64,000 bases of DNA from Gloeocapsa sp. PCC 7428 (lineage in GTDB: Bacteria; Cyanobacteriota; Cyanobacteriia; Cyanobacteriales; Chroococcidiopsidaceae). The position numbers and the translations under genes were made by a program. The stretch lies in the NCBI RefSeq assembly GCF_000317555.1, contig NC_019745.1, positions 5,026,001 to 5,090,000 of the forward strand, in the 5' to 3' direction. This document shows positions 16,692 through 25,832 of this stretch, one piece after another. A model generated the notes under the pieces. It saw nothing but the letters and a program-made list of their open reading frames with translations, was not told the DNA's origin and searched no databases. Position 1 is the first letter of the stretch. The number at the start of each line of letters is the position of its first letter.

Positions 16692-17840
16692 GTGCTTACA
16701 CAATCAATAAATTTCCAGGTTCGAGTGGTAACAACTCCGAAAGAGCATGAGTTATTTCTGAATCTACCAGCAAAAATTTATGCTGACAATCCTCACTGGA
16801 TACCACCGATTCGCAGCAGCATCGCCAAAGAATTTACTTCTGACTATCCTTTTTCTCAGTATGGAAAGCTGCAACAGTTCGTTGCCCTGTCGCAAGACGT
16901 AGATAACCCTCAGCCTTTGGGTAGAATTGTCGCCGCAGTCAATCAACGGTTGATCGAGCGTGAAGGTGAAAATATCGGGTTATTTGGCTATTTTGAATGC
17001 GTTCCCGATTTTGATGTTGCGCAAGCATTACTAACATCAGCAAGTGAGTGGCTACGCGTACAAGGTATGACTCGTATTCGAGGTCCCATCGACCTATCGA
17101 CGCATAACCGTTGTTTCTTTTTAGTCGATGGATTTGACTCGCCACCACTCGTGATGATGCCATATAATCCGCCGTACTATCCAGAGTTTATTGAACGTGA
17201 TGGATGGCAAAAAGCAAAAGATGCTTATGCGTATGATTTTCCTTTAGATAAACCTTTACCCAAAGAGTTTGAGAAAGCGCATCGCATAGCTTGTAAATCG
17301 GGTGTCAACTTTCGTCCGATTAGAACTAAAGGCGAAGGTTTTGAAAAAGATGCGATCGCCATTTATCACCTTTTCAATCGTGCGTTTGCGCATAGCTGGA
17401 GTTCCACACCCCGCAGTGAAGCTGAATTTCTCGAAGAAGCGAAAGAATTACAAAGCATTGTAGACCCTGATGTGTTCCCTATTGCCGAATACAACGGCGA
17501 AATGATCGGCTTTTTCATGGGTTTACCCGATTACAATATTCCCCTCAAGCACGTCAACGGTAAATTAAACTGGTTAGGAATTCTCAAGTTTTTGTGGTAT
17601 CGTCGTCAAATCGATCAAGGACGAGTGATTACAATTTGCTCGCTACCAGAGTATCGCTTGAAAATGGTGCCCTTGGCTTTAATTTATCTGGGAATGCAAG
17701 GCGGAATTCAAAAAGGTAAGCCATACAAACGTGCGGAATTATCGTGGGTGTACGAGGATAATTATCCTTCGCGTAAACTCATCGAAGCTGCTGGCGGCAA
17801 AATATATAAAACGTATCGTATTTACGAAAAAGCCCTATGA
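16692..17840 (+). CDS. GNAT-like acyltransferase, candidate bacterial ceramide synthase
   Basis: 382 residues. The N-terminal FLNLPAKIYADNPHWIPPIR pattern, the central LFGYFECVPD and RIRGPIDLSTHNRCFFLVDGF segments (the latter spread over residues about 118-146), and the MMPYNPPYYPEF motif define a family annotated as N-acetyltransferase-like. The C-terminal half repeats the GNAT fold, ending in RAELSWVYEDNYPSRKL, a typical acetyltransferase helix. The bacterial ceramide synthase of Caulobacter is described as a GNAT-type enzyme that N-acylates the sphingoid base; equivalence here is inferred from order and fold. 37 bases after the synthase and overlapping the SDR gene by four bases. Confidence 0.65.
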   Translation: MLTQSINFQVRVVTTPKEHELFLNLPAKIYADNPHWIPPIRSSIAKEFTSDYPFSQYGKLQQFVALSQDVDNPQPLGRIVAAVNQRLIEREGENIGLFGYFECVPDFDVAQALLTSASEWLRVQGMTRIRGPIDLSTHNRCFFLVDGFDSPPLVMMPYNPPYYPEFIERDGWQKAKDAYAYDFPLDKPLPKEFEKAHRIACKSGVNFRPIRTKGEGFEKDAIAIYHLFNRAFAHSWSSTPRSEAEFLEEAKELQSIVDPDVFPIAEYNGEMIGFFMGLPDYNIPLKHVNGKLNWLGILKFLWYRRQIDQGRVITICSLPEYRLKMVPLALIYLGMQGGIQKGKPYKRAELSWVYEDNYPSRKLIEAAGGKIYKTYRIYEKAL

Positions 17841-18808
17841 AGGCACTTGTCACGGGAGCTAACGGCTTTACTGGCTCCCACTTAGTTCAAGCTTTAGAAC
17901 GGCGCGGCGCGCAAGTTGTTGGTTTGGTACGCAAGTCAAGTAACTTATCACGTCTTGCCAATTCTCAGTTGCAACTTGTCTACGGCGATATCACAGATCG
18001 CGATGCTTTGCAAACGGCAATGCAAGGTGTTGATACCGTATTTCATACCGCCGCGTATGTTGAACTGGGGTTAGTCGATGCAGACAAAATGCAGCGCGTC
18101 AATGTCGAGGGAACTCGCGCGGTGATGGAAGTTGCCCAAGCATCAGGGGTGTTGAAGATTATATATTGCAGCACGATTGGTATTTTTGGCGATACCAAAG
18201 GCGAAGTTGTTGATGAAACATTTCAACGCCGACAAACTGATTTTTCCTCAGCTTACGATCGCACAAAATATCAAGCCCAACAAATTGTCGATGAATTTGC
18301 GTCTCAAGGTCTTCCAGTTGTGAGCGTTTTACCATCAGGAATCTTTGGTGCAGACGATCCGCATTTTGGTTCTGTATTGCAGCAATTTCTCAAAGGGCGC
18401 TTAAAGTTATGGGCGGGAGGCGATCGCATTACCGGAATTGTTCATGTCGATGACTTGGTTGATGCAATGCTGCTAGCCGCTGAGAAAAGCCCTCCAGGAG
18501 AACACTACATTATTTCTGCGGGGGAACTTTCGACACGAGAAATGTTTGAATTGCTAAGTCAACAAACAGGAATTCCTATCCCTGTGGAAGCACCAAAATC
18601 TGTTGTTAAGCTAGCTGGAAATCTTCTCGATCCTATCGGACGTTTATTACAATGGCAACCACCTTTAAGTCGCGAACGCGTTCACTATATTTACGATCGC
18701 TGCGTGCGTGTTGATGCGACAAAAGCACGTCAAAAGTTAGGCTGGAAACCGCGTTCGGTTGAATCAACACTATCAGAAATTGCTAAAGTGCTTCAGAAAA
18801 CACAGTAA
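17837..18808 (+). CDS. NAD(P)-dependent extended SDR, candidate ceramide reductase
   Basis: 323 residues. Rossmann motif TGANGFTG at the N-terminus, active-site Ser in YCSTIGIFG and the YxxxK pair in AYDRTKYQ; the C-terminal RVDATKARQKLGWKP is typical of dihydroflavonol reductase/epimerase-like SDRs. Start ATG overlaps the previous stop (ATGA), so it is translationally coupled. In bacterial ceramide synthesis an SDR of this class (CerR) reduces the 3-keto group after N-acylation. Alternative: HpnA-like or nucleotide-sugar enzymes; context argues for lipid metabolism. Confidence 0.75.
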   Translation: MKALVTGANGFTGSHLVQALERRGAQVVGLVRKSSNLSRLANSQLQLVYGDITDRDALQTAMQGVDTVFHTAAYVELGLVDADKMQRVNVEGTRAVMEVAQASGVLKIIYCSTIGIFGDTKGEVVDETFQRRQTDFSSAYDRTKYQAQQIVDEFASQGLPVVSVLPSGIFGADDPHFGSVLQQFLKGRLKLWAGGDRITGIVHVDDLVDAMLLAAEKSPPGEHYIISAGELSTREMFELLSQQTGIPIPVEAPKSVVKLAGNLLDPIGRLLQWQPPLSRERVHYIYDRCVRVDATKARQKLGWKPRSVESTLSEIAKVLQKTQ

Positions 18809-18856
18809 CAAGTGGATGCAAGTAGTCGCCAAACCGTGAATTTATTTAACCAGTTG

Positions 18857-19066
18857 CTACTTATCTTGATGTAATTTCTCTTTCAAGAGCGCTTCGACTT
18901 CACTTTCAGGGTTTGCTAGATCAAAAGGGTATGGTTGACGATTAGTAGGGTTACGACGACTCATCAAAACTTCTAAAGCTGCACGAAAAGCTTCTTGATC
19001 GTTTCGATGCTGAGATAGATACTGCTTTAGCTCAGTATTGGTCATTAGAGACAAATTTGGTGTCAT
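18857..19066 (-). CDS. DUF6887 family small protein
   Basis: About 69 residues from the ATG at 19066 (MTPNLSLMTNTELKQYLSQH). The MTNxELKxYLxxHRND and ESEVEALLKEKL segments are characteristic of a cyanobacterial family that occurs with the DUF6888 gene upstream. Its ATG overlaps that gene's TGA, so they are co-translated. Role unknown; the paired, mobile distribution resembles toxin-antitoxin systems. Confidence 0.75.
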   Translation of the reverse strand: MTPNLSLMTNTELKQYLSQHRNDQEAFRAALEVLMSRRNPTNRQPYPFDLANPESEVEALLKEKLHQDK

Positions 19067-19242
19067 AAAACAAACTCCCAACCTCCATCTTCATCAATTA
19101 TGAGTGCAATATTATCTTCTCCAGCCTGGATATAAACTGTCTTCAATTTCTGATCGTAACGAAAAATTTGAATTGGCTGGTACAGATTAGAAAGCAACTG
19201 ACAAAGAAATATTGCTGTGTCTGACTGTTTTCTTGTCGGCAA
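19063..19242 (-). CDS. DUF6888 family small protein with TTG start
   Basis: 59 residues, read PTRKQSDTAIFLCQLLSN, YQPIQIFRYDQ, VYIQAGEDNIALII and WEFVL. The YQPI-x-FRYD core and the GWEF end match the family found next to DUF6887. No ATG or GTG exists in frame; the TTG at 19242 is preceded at good distance by CGGGGAG and puts the first residue where relatives start, so TTG is taken as the start. The stop overlaps the DUF6887 ATG by four bases. Easily missed because of length and start codon. Confidence 0.72.
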   Translation of the reverse strand: MPTRKQSDTAIFLCQLLSNLYQPIQIFRYDQKLKTVYIQAGEDNIALIIDEDGGWEFVL

Positions 19243-19395
19243 CTTGCACTCCCCGAAGCATATTAAATATAACCCATTATGAGTTACAGTTTATACGCAT
19301 CTAGTGCGTTTTATCTTATTCTTTTCCAAAATCACTTAATGATGGATTGTGAAAATATCAAGCAAACGTTACTAAAACTGTACGACGAAGACAGC

Positions 19396-20289
19396 CTATC
19401 GTAGCTCTATGCCTGCCCTTTGTAGAGCATCTTCTACAGGATAATATTGCCCATAAATTTTTGCAATATTATATGCGAAGGATTTTTTTTGAATATAAAA
19501 TTTTCTTTCTGATTCTGCAATATCACTGTTAGGTAAAGGAATTTGATACCTACCACCATCACACGTTACAAATGTTTCTTTATGAATAATTGTCTCAAAA
19601 TATCTAAGTTCAACTTCAAAACTATGAGCACTAATATCAGGAAACCGCTCTGACCACGATTCGCGGAAATTCTCATTAATCAGCTTCCCTTGACGTACTG
19701 TAAACTCTGGAAATTGCTGATGATAAAGTTGGGCATCCTCGTTAACACTAACCCAACCTTCAAAATCATCTAATAGTAGCTTCATTCTCTCTAAAGGCGG
19801 TAAACCTAATCCGAAGCGTTCACGCCACATCAATTCAATTTGTGCTTCAGGTGCTGACTCTTGGAGGGGAATATTTGTATCACCTAGACGTGTATAAATA
19901 ACTCCTGCACGTATTGTTTTTCCTTGAAAAGACTTATCTTTCACGAGGAAGAAAGGTTTATCGGGTCTATTTCTGATAGTTAGAATATCCACTTCAATAC
20001 TGGGACGATACTCAACAGTTTGAAGCATAACTGTAGGAATGCGATTGCAATTACTCTGGCGAAGAAGGTCTTGGATATCGGCATTCTTCTTACGATTGCA
20101 ATCCGCTTGTACACCTAAAACATTTTTATCATCCGCAACGCCAAAAACTAAATATCTGTCAGCTTCTATATACGCATTTGCTAGACAAATAATATCGTGG
20201 AGTAGTTCAACCTTATTCTCATGAAACTGACGTTTGAAGTCAAGACTTTCAGACTCTGTTTAACTTAGTAGATTCTCTAGACTAACCAC
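19396..20289 (-). pseudogene. Schlafen/AlbA_2-domain ATP-binding protein gene with premature stop at codon 10
   Basis: A GTG at 20289 follows an AAAAGGATATT ribosome site and opens VVSLENLLS; then an in-frame TAA at 20260-20262 interrupts, and the same frame continues TESESLDFKRQFHENKVELL, the classic start of the AlbA_2 (divergent AAA, Schlafen-like) domain. The frame then runs 288 codons to 19396, through FGVADDKN and GVIYTRLGDTN, which are family landmarks. No start codon lies between the stop and the domain core, so the AlbA_2 part is lost unless the stop is read through or is a sequencing error. The ATG at 20028 would yield only the C-terminal 210 residues. Confidence 0.8.
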
Positions 20290-20372
20290 AATATCCTTTT
20301 AAGTAACGAGCTATACTTGACCGACTTTTCTTGATGCTCTGCGTCATACTTCCTACGATCGCTACTTTACAT

Positions 20373-21110
20373 TTACTCTTGCCGTAAAATTCCATCTTCC
20401 ATGTAAGCAACGCGATCGGCGACATCAATAATACGCGGGTCGTGAGTTACCATGAGTACCGTACAGCCTTCTTCTTTGGCTAATACCCGCAGTAACTCGA
20501 TGACATTGTGTCCGCTACGCGAGTCTAAAGCGGCTGTAGGTTCGTCTGCCATAATTAGTTGCGGATTACCTGCTAATGCACGGGCGATCGCTACTCGTTG
20601 TTTTTGCCCGCCGGATAAGTCCCCTGGTTTATAATTCGTATGACTAGCTAAGCCTACCTGTTCGAGTAGATATTTCGCCTGATTTCGTGCTAGTCGTCCT
20701 TTAATCCCTTTAATGTTCAGCACTAATTCGACATTCTCTGCTGCTGTCAGTGCTGGAAACAAGTTGAATCCTTGAAAAATAAACCCTATATTCTCTAAGC
20801 GAAAGCGTGCTAACTTCTCGCGAGACATTTTTGTAATCTCTTCGCCGAGTAAATAAACGCTACCCGCCGTTGGTGTCAGCAAGCCTGCCAAAATCGACAG
20901 CAAAGTCGTCTTTCCTGATCCCGATGGTCCCATCAATAGTTGAATATCGCCAGGAGAAACGTCTAAGTCAATTCCTTTTAAAACCTGAAAGCATTCTCGT
21001 CCTGACCGGAAAGCCATCTCTACACCTTTTGTCAAGATCGCTTTTGTTTTCCGTTGGTTAGTTAGTTTTATCGATTTGGGATCAACCAGGGTACGGCTTA
21101 TTATAGACAC
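20373..21110 (-). CDS. ABC transporter ATP-binding protein, DevA/MacB/LolD type
   Basis: 245 residues. Walker A GPSGSGKTT, signature LSGGQKQR, Walker B LIMADEPTAALD and switch VTHDPRI. The GFIFQGFNLFPALTAAEN segment is the Q-loop of the MacB/DevA subgroup, which works with a DevC-like permease and a DevB-like membrane-fusion protein to export glycolipids or peptides. Neither partner is adjacent here, so the ATPase is an orphan in this window. The first 30 residues are basic and poorly conserved, so the start is uncertain. Confidence 0.82.
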   Translation of the reverse strand: MSIISRTLVDPKSIKLTNQRKTKAILTKGVEMAFRSGRECFQVLKGIDLDVSPGDIQLLMGPSGSGKTTLLSILAGLLTPTAGSVYLLGEEITKMSREKLARFRLENIGFIFQGFNLFPALTAAENVELVLNIKGIKGRLARNQAKYLLEQVGLASHTNYKPGDLSGGQKQRVAIARALAGNPQLIMADEPTAALDSRSGHNVIELLRVLAKEEGCTVLMVTHDPRIIDVADRVAYMEDGILRQE

Positions 21111-21496
21111 AATAGACTACTTTGAGAATTATTCAGTACTAAGTTACTTCAATTTATTCAGTTTTAAGGATCTTAATAGTATTAGACGCTGCTCGCTACG
21201 AAAAAGATTCTACTCAGAGGAACAAATCTCGGTAAGACTGAGGCAAGGATTGGGCGTATAGCTTGGTAATAGGTAACTGGTAATAGTAACCAACATAGGA
21301 TTAATAACTCACCTCTCACTCCTCACCCATCCCAACACTAACGTTCACGTCAAAGATATGTGGGTAACACTCCTTCACAATTACGGCTGTTCCCACTGTG
21401 GGAGTTGTTTGCATAAAGTTACATTAAACATAACTATATGAAAGTTTATGTAAGGGCAGATAGCCCTACTAAACAAGCTCGGTAAAGGAAACCACG
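21111..21496. other. Spacer before clpC with short repeats
   Basis: 386 bases. Near 21263-21291 are GGTAATAGGTAACTGGTAAT heptamer-type repeats and near 21310-21335 a CTCACCTCTCACTCCTCACC run. The last 20 bases hold the AAAGGA ribosome site of clpC. Promoters for clpC and the divergent ABC ATPase must lie here but I cannot place them with confidence. Confidence 0.5.
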
Positions 21497-23965
21497 ATGT
21501 TTGAATACTTTACAGATAAAGCCATCAAGGTCATCATGCTATCCCAGGAAGAGACACGTCGCCTGGGACACAACTTGGTAGGAACCGAGCAGATTCTTTT
21601 AGGCTTGATTGGAGAAGGTACGGGAGTAGCAGCAAAAGTGCTGACCGAGCTAGGAGTATCCCTCCAAGATGCACGCACAGAAGTAGAAAAAATTATCGGT
21701 AGGGGAAATCGATTCGTCCCCGCTGAACTTCCTTTCACTCCCAAAGTTAAGCGTGTTTTTGAGCAAGCTCTAGCTGAAGCTCGGCAACTCGGAAACAACT
21801 ACATTGATACAGAACACATTCTCTTAGGATTACTTCGCGAAGGCGACGGCGTAGCAGCGAAAGTGCTGAGTAATTTAGGTATTCACCCCGAACAAATTCG
21901 CACCGCAGTCATTAAAAAGCACGGAGAAGTAGCAGCGGTGTCTGTGGGTAATACCGACCGCCGTAGTGGTCGCACTGCAAGTAAAACAGCGACTTTAGAT
22001 GAATTTAGCACCAATTTAACAAAGCTCGCCGCCGAAGGTAAGCTTGACCCTGTTGTGGGGCGCGAGAAAGAAATCGAACGCGCAATCCAAATTCTCGGAC
22101 GGCGGACGAAGAATAACCCCGTGTTAATCGGCGAACCTGGTGTTGGTAAAACCGCGATCGCCGAAGGACTGGCACAACGAATTGTTAATCAAAACGTTCC
22201 TGACATCCTGGAAGATCGCCAAGTCGTCAGCCTAGACATGGGCTTACTGATTGCGGGTACACGCTTTAGAGGTGACTTTGAAGAACGCATCAAAGCAATC
22301 ATGGAGGAAATTCGCGCTGCGGGTAACATCATCTTAGTGATTGACGAAATTCACACTTTGATCGGTACTGGTGGTGTTGAAGGTGGTATGGATGCAGCGA
22401 ACATCCTCAAGCCAGCCTTAGCCCGTGGTGAATTGCAGTGTCTCGGTGCTACAACACTCGATGAATACCGCAAGCACATCGAACGCGATGCAGCACTCGA
22501 GCGTCGTTTCCAGCCAATTATGGTTGGCGAACCTTCGGTAGATGAAACGATTGAGATTCTGCACGGTTTACGCGCTACTTACGAACAACATCACCGCGTC
22601 AAAATTACTGATGTCGCACTCGAAGCTGCTGCGAAGCTATCAGATCGTTACATTAGCGATCGCTTCTTACCCGACAAAGCCATCGACTTGATTGACGAAG
22701 CAGGTTCGCGCGTTCGTTTGAGAAACTCGCAAGCATCCGTGACCAGTGAAGTCAAGCGCGAATTAGTCCAAGTATCGCGCGCTAAAGAAGCCGCCGTTAG
22801 AGCACAAGACTTCGATAAAGCAGGACAGCTGCGCGATCGCGAGTTAGAACTCGAAGCCCAAATCAAGGCGATTGCTGAAAATCAAAACAAGGATGTCAAC
22901 ACTCCTGTTGTCGATGAAGAAGACATCGCGCAAATCGTTGCTTCGTGGACTGGCGTACCCGTTAATAAGCTGACCGAAACCGAATCAGAATTGCTGTTGC
23001 ACTTAGAAGACACCCTACATCAGCGGATTATCGGTCAACAAGAAGCTGTCACCGCAGTTTCGCGAGCAATTCGCCGCGCGCGAGTCGGCTTAAAGAGTCC
23101 CGATCGCCCGATTGCTAGCTTTATCTTCTCAGGTCCTACCGGAGTTGGTAAAACCGAATTAACCAAAGCGCTTGCTTCATATTTCTTCGGTTCAGAAGAA
23201 GCGATGATTCGCCTCGATATGTCCGAATTCATGGAGCGCCACACAGTTTCCAAGCTAATTGGTTCACCTCCAGGATACGTTGGTTACGACGAAGGCGGAC
23301 AACTCACCGAAGCAGTGCGTCGCAGACCTTACACTGTAGTGCTATTCGACGAAATCGAAAAAGCACACCCTGATGTCTTCAACATGATGTTGCAAATCAT
23401 GGATGACGGTCGCTTGACGGATGCCAAAGGTCGCACAGTAGACTTCAAGAATACACTACTGATCATGACTTCCAACATCGGCTCGCGAGTCATCGAAAAA
23501 GGTGGTGGTGGTATAGGTTTCGAGATTGCTGATAGTCAAAGTGAGTCTAGCTACAATCACATTCGCAATCTAGTGAATGAAGACCTCAAGCAACACTTCC
23601 GCCCTGAGTTCCTCAACCGCGTAGACGATATCATTGTCTTCCGTCAGTTGAGCAAAGCAGAAGTCACACAAATCGCCGATATTCTGTTACGCGAAGTTTC
23701 CACACGCTTAGTAGAACAAGGAATCGAGCTTGAAGTGACCGCTAAGTTCAAAGATCGCGTAGTCCAAGAAGGCTACAACCCCAGCTACGGTGCAAGACCA
23801 TTACGTCGCGCCATCATGCGACTACTTGAAGACAGCCTAGCTGAAGCAATGTTAGCAGGTTCAATCAAAGTTGGAGACACAGCGATCGTTGACATTGACG
23901 ATCGCGGCGAAGTCAAGGTAGAAAAAGTAGCAAACAAAGAGTTGTTACTATCTTCCGTCAGCTAA
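21497..23965 (+). CDS. clpC: ClpC, HSP100 AAA+ unfoldase of the Clp protease
   Basis: 822 residues, the usual cyanobacterial ClpC length. N-terminal double Clp_N repeat ([19 protein letters not shown] onward), first AAA+ module with [13 protein letters not shown], a middle region containing a UVR-like helix pair ([18 protein letters not shown]), and a second AAA+ module with [14 protein letters not shown]. The AAA+ arginine and sensor segments appear intact. Unfolds substrates and passes them to ClpP/ClpR, and in plants and cyanobacteria is essential for protein turnover including thylakoid proteins. An AAAGGA site precedes the ATG and a hairpin terminator follows. Confidence 0.97.
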   Translation: MFEYFTDKAIKVIMLSQEETRRLGHNLVGTEQILLGLIGEGTGVAAKVLTELGVSLQDARTEVEKIIGRGNRFVPAELPFTPKVKRVFEQALAEARQLGNNYIDTEHILLGLLREGDGVAAKVLSNLGIHPEQIRTAVIKKHGEVAAVSVGNTDRRSGRTASKTATLDEFSTNLTKLAAEGKLDPVVGREKEIERAIQILGRRTKNNPVLIGEPGVGKTAIAEGLAQRIVNQNVPDILEDRQVVSLDMGLLIAGTRFRGDFEERIKAIMEEIRAAGNIILVIDEIHTLIGTGGVEGGMDAANILKPALARGELQCLGATTLDEYRKHIERDAALERRFQPIMVGEPSVDETIEILHGLRATYEQHHRVKITDVALEAAAKLSDRYISDRFLPDKAIDLIDEAGSRVRLRNSQASVTSEVKRELVQVSRAKEAAVRAQDFDKAGQLRDRELELEAQIKAIAENQNKDVNTPVVDEEDIAQIVASWTGVPVNKLTETESELLLHLEDTLHQRIIGQQEAVTAVSRAIRRARVGLKSPDRPIASFIFSGPTGVGKTELTKALASYFFGSEEAMIRLDMSEFMERHTVSKLIGSPPGYVGYDEGGQLTEAVRRRPYTVVLFDEIEKAHPDVFNMMLQIMDDGRLTDAKGRTVDFKNTLLIMTSNIGSRVIEKGGGGIGFEIADSQSESSYNHIRNLVNEDLKQHFRPEFLNRVDDIIVFRQLSKAEVTQIADILLREVSTRLVEQGIELEVTAKFKDRVVQEGYNPSYGARPLRRAIMRLLEDSLAEAMLAGSIKVGDTAIVDIDDRGEVKVEKVANKELLLSSVS

Positions 23966-23987
23966 TCACCTAGCATAGTTTCTCAAA

Positions 23988-24017
23988 CCCCCAGCGTGAA
24001 CACTGGGGGATTTTTTA
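23988..24017 (+). terminator. Rho-independent terminator of clpC
   Basis: A CCCCCAG / CTGGGGG stem of seven pairs with an eight-base loop is followed by ATTTTTTAT, starting 23 bases after the clpC stop. Confidence 0.88.
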
Positions 24018-24121
24018 TATAGCAATCTCCATCTCAATAACCCCCGCAATGCACTGGCTCCTCTGTGGTTCGTTAAAGTAAATAATAATATTCCAGTTGC
24101 GTTAACCAAACCCCTGCTGCT

Positions 24122-24304
24122 ATGAGCAAACGAGATCTCAAGTCTGGGAAATTTGTTACCGATTCCGAGCCAGTCATCAGTAAACCAATCAGCATTCGTC
24201 TTCCACCGAGTTTAGAAGCCGAACTACGAGCCGTTGCGGGTGATGCAGTTGCGCCTTGGATACGAGAAGCGATCGCCGAAAAATTGGCACGAGACAAACA
24301 ATAG
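24122..24304 (+). CDS. Small ribbon-helix-helix-like protein
   Basis: 60 residues. SKPISIRLPPSLEAELRAVAG followed by APWIREAIAEKLARD has the strand-helix-helix pattern of CopG/Arc-type DNA-binding proteins, with the conserved hydrophobic and Arg positions. No toxin gene is adjacent. Could be an orphan antitoxin or regulator. Confidence 0.65.
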   Translation: MSKRDLKSGKFVTDSEPVISKPISIRLPPSLEAELRAVAGDAVAPWIREAIAEKLARDKQ

Positions 24305-24464
24305 AAAAAGACAAGCAGTTTGCATGAATCATAAATACGCTACAACTCCCTTCAAGGCTACCCAAACGATGTATGCCGCCACATATTAATATTGAGAGTT
24401 TGTTTAGGTGTGCATTTATTCGTCAAGCATTCATGTAAGATATCTATTTTTATCTGTATGACAA

Positions 24465-24492
24465 GAAAAAGCGCCCTTGTTACAGAGCGCTG
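24465..24492 (-). terminator. Terminator of psbA
   Basis: Read on the minus strand, AGCGC...GCGCT arms enclose a loop and are followed by TTTTTC, starting about 38 bases after the psbA stop at 24530. Confidence 0.7.
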
Positions 24493-24529
24493 ATTAAGCA
24501 ATCATAAAAGACAAAACTTTTAAGACGAC

Positions 24530-25627
24530 TTAGCTATTAATTGCAGGTGCAGTCATTGCAACTGTTACTGCTTCACCTGTCGCTAAATCAAGTGGGAAAT
24601 TATGTGCGTTGCGCTCGTGCATCACTTCCATACCCAAGTTGGCGCGATTCAACACATCAGCCCAAGTGCTAATCACACGTCCTTGCGAGTCGAGAACCGA
24701 CTGATTGAAGTTGAAACCGTTTAAGTTGAATGCCATCGTACTGATACCTAAAGCGGTAAACCAGATACCAACTACGGGCCAAGCTGCTAGGAAAAAGTGT
24801 AAAGTACGACTGTTTGCTGTGGTTCCTAAAATCACCTCGTTTGTGCGTCCAACTAGGCGACCAAAGTAGCCGTGAGCAGCGACAATATTGTAAGTCTCTT
24901 CTTCTTGCCCGAACTTGTAGCCGTAGCTTTGAGACTCAATTTCAGTCGTTTCGCGTACCAGAGTTGAGGTGACTAGCGAACCATGCATGGCACTAAACAG
25001 CGCACCACCGAAGACACCTGCGACTCCTAGCTGATGAAATGGGTGCATCAAAATGTTGTGTTCAGCTTGAAACACCAACATAAAGTTGAAAGTACCACTA
25101 ATACCTAAAGGCATTCCATCCGAGAAGCTGCCTTGACCGATAGGGTAAATCAAGAATACTGCGGTAGCAGCGGCGACAGGTGCAGAGTAAGCAACAGCAA
25201 TCCACGGACGCATCCCTAGACGGTAGCTGAGTTCCCACTCGCGTCCCATGTAACAGAATACGCCAATGAGAAAGTGGAAAATCACCAGTTGGTAAGGACC
25301 ACCGTTATACAGCCACTCATCTAAACTTGCAGCTTCCCAAATTGGATAAAAATGCAAGCCGATCGCATTCGAGGATGGTACAACCGCACCAGTAATGATG
25401 TTGTTGCCATACAACAGTGAACCTGCAACAGGCTCCCGAATTCCATCGATATCAACGGGAGGTGCAGCAATGAAAGCAATAATGAAACAGGTGGTTGCAG
25501 CAAGCAATGTTGGGATCATCAACACCCCAAACCAGCCTACATAAAGGCGATTATCGGTGCTAGTGACCCAATTGCAAAACTGCTCCCACAGATTAGCGCT
25601 TCCGCGTCTCTGTAGAGTCGTTGTCAT
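24530..25627 (-). CDS. psbA: Photosystem II D1 protein with altered QB-site loop
   Basis: 365 residues, five more than standard D1. Reaction-centre residues are kept: H118, E130 (the high-light-form residue), Y161, D170, E189, H190, H198, H215, and, shifted by five, H277 (standard H272), H337/E338 (H332/E333), H342 (H337), D347 (D342) and A349 (A344, the processed C-terminus), followed by a 16-residue C-terminal extension. H252 and F255 are also kept. The difference is in the stromal DE loop: the standard residues 260-266 (FQYASFN, containing QB ligands Ser264 and Phe265) are replaced by [12 protein letters not shown]. Water oxidation should work; QB binding should differ. Divergent from a TetR gene. 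Confidence 0.95.
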   Translation of the reverse strand: MTTTLQRRGSANLWEQFCNWVTSTDNRLYVGWFGVLMIPTLLAATTCFIIAFIAAPPVDIDGIREPVAGSLLYGNNIITGAVVPSSNAIGLHFYPIWEAASLDEWLYNGGPYQLVIFHFLIGVFCYMGREWELSYRLGMRPWIAVAYSAPVAAATAVFLIYPIGQGSFSDGMPLGISGTFNFMLVFQAEHNILMHPFHQLGVAGVFGGALFSAMHGSLVTSTLVRETTEIESQSYGYKFGQEEETYNIVAAHGYFGRLVGRTNEVILGTTANSRTLHFFLAAWPVVGIWFTALGISTMAFNLNGFNFNQSVLDSQGRVISTWADVLNRANLGMEVMHERNAHNFPLDLATGEAVTVAMTAPAINS

Positions 25628-25677
25628 GATGTTGGATGATGACGTTAAGGTTTACAGTCAGTTTTCTATTTAAATTA

Positions 25678-25699
25678 ATTAACTGACCTGTTAGTTAAT
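25678..25699. promoter_or_regulatory. Palindromic operator candidate on the psbA promoter
   Basis: Perfect seven-base arms ATTAACT and AGTTAAT separated by eight bases, a typical TetR-family site size. It lies 51-72 bases before the psbA ATG, overlaps the proposed -10 box, and is 134 bases from the start of the divergent tetR gene. Confidence 0.6.
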
Positions 25700-25725
25700 A
25701 TGCCGCAACGAAGTTTTTTTGTCAA
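25697..25725 (-). promoter_or_regulatory. psbA: Predicted psbA promoter
   Basis: On the minus strand TTGACA (25725-25720) is followed after exactly 17 bases by CATATT (25702-25697), a good sigma-70-type pair. The palindrome at 25678-25699 begins on the -10 box and would cover the transcription start, so a bound repressor should block initiation. Confidence 0.6.
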
Positions 25726-25832
25726 CACCCAAGTGTAATTTAGTTATAAAAAAGTCTCAAAGCTTTGACGGAAAAGCATTTCAGCACCTATGATCGAACA
25801 GGATGATACGTTAATGGTGTAAAAAAGTCGTA

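Noticed and set aside
24530-25627. Rogue or chlorophyll-f-synthase type D1
   Set aside because: Those classes lack several Mn ligands; here D170, E189, H332, E333, H337, D342 and A344 equivalents are all present, so the variant lies elsewhere.
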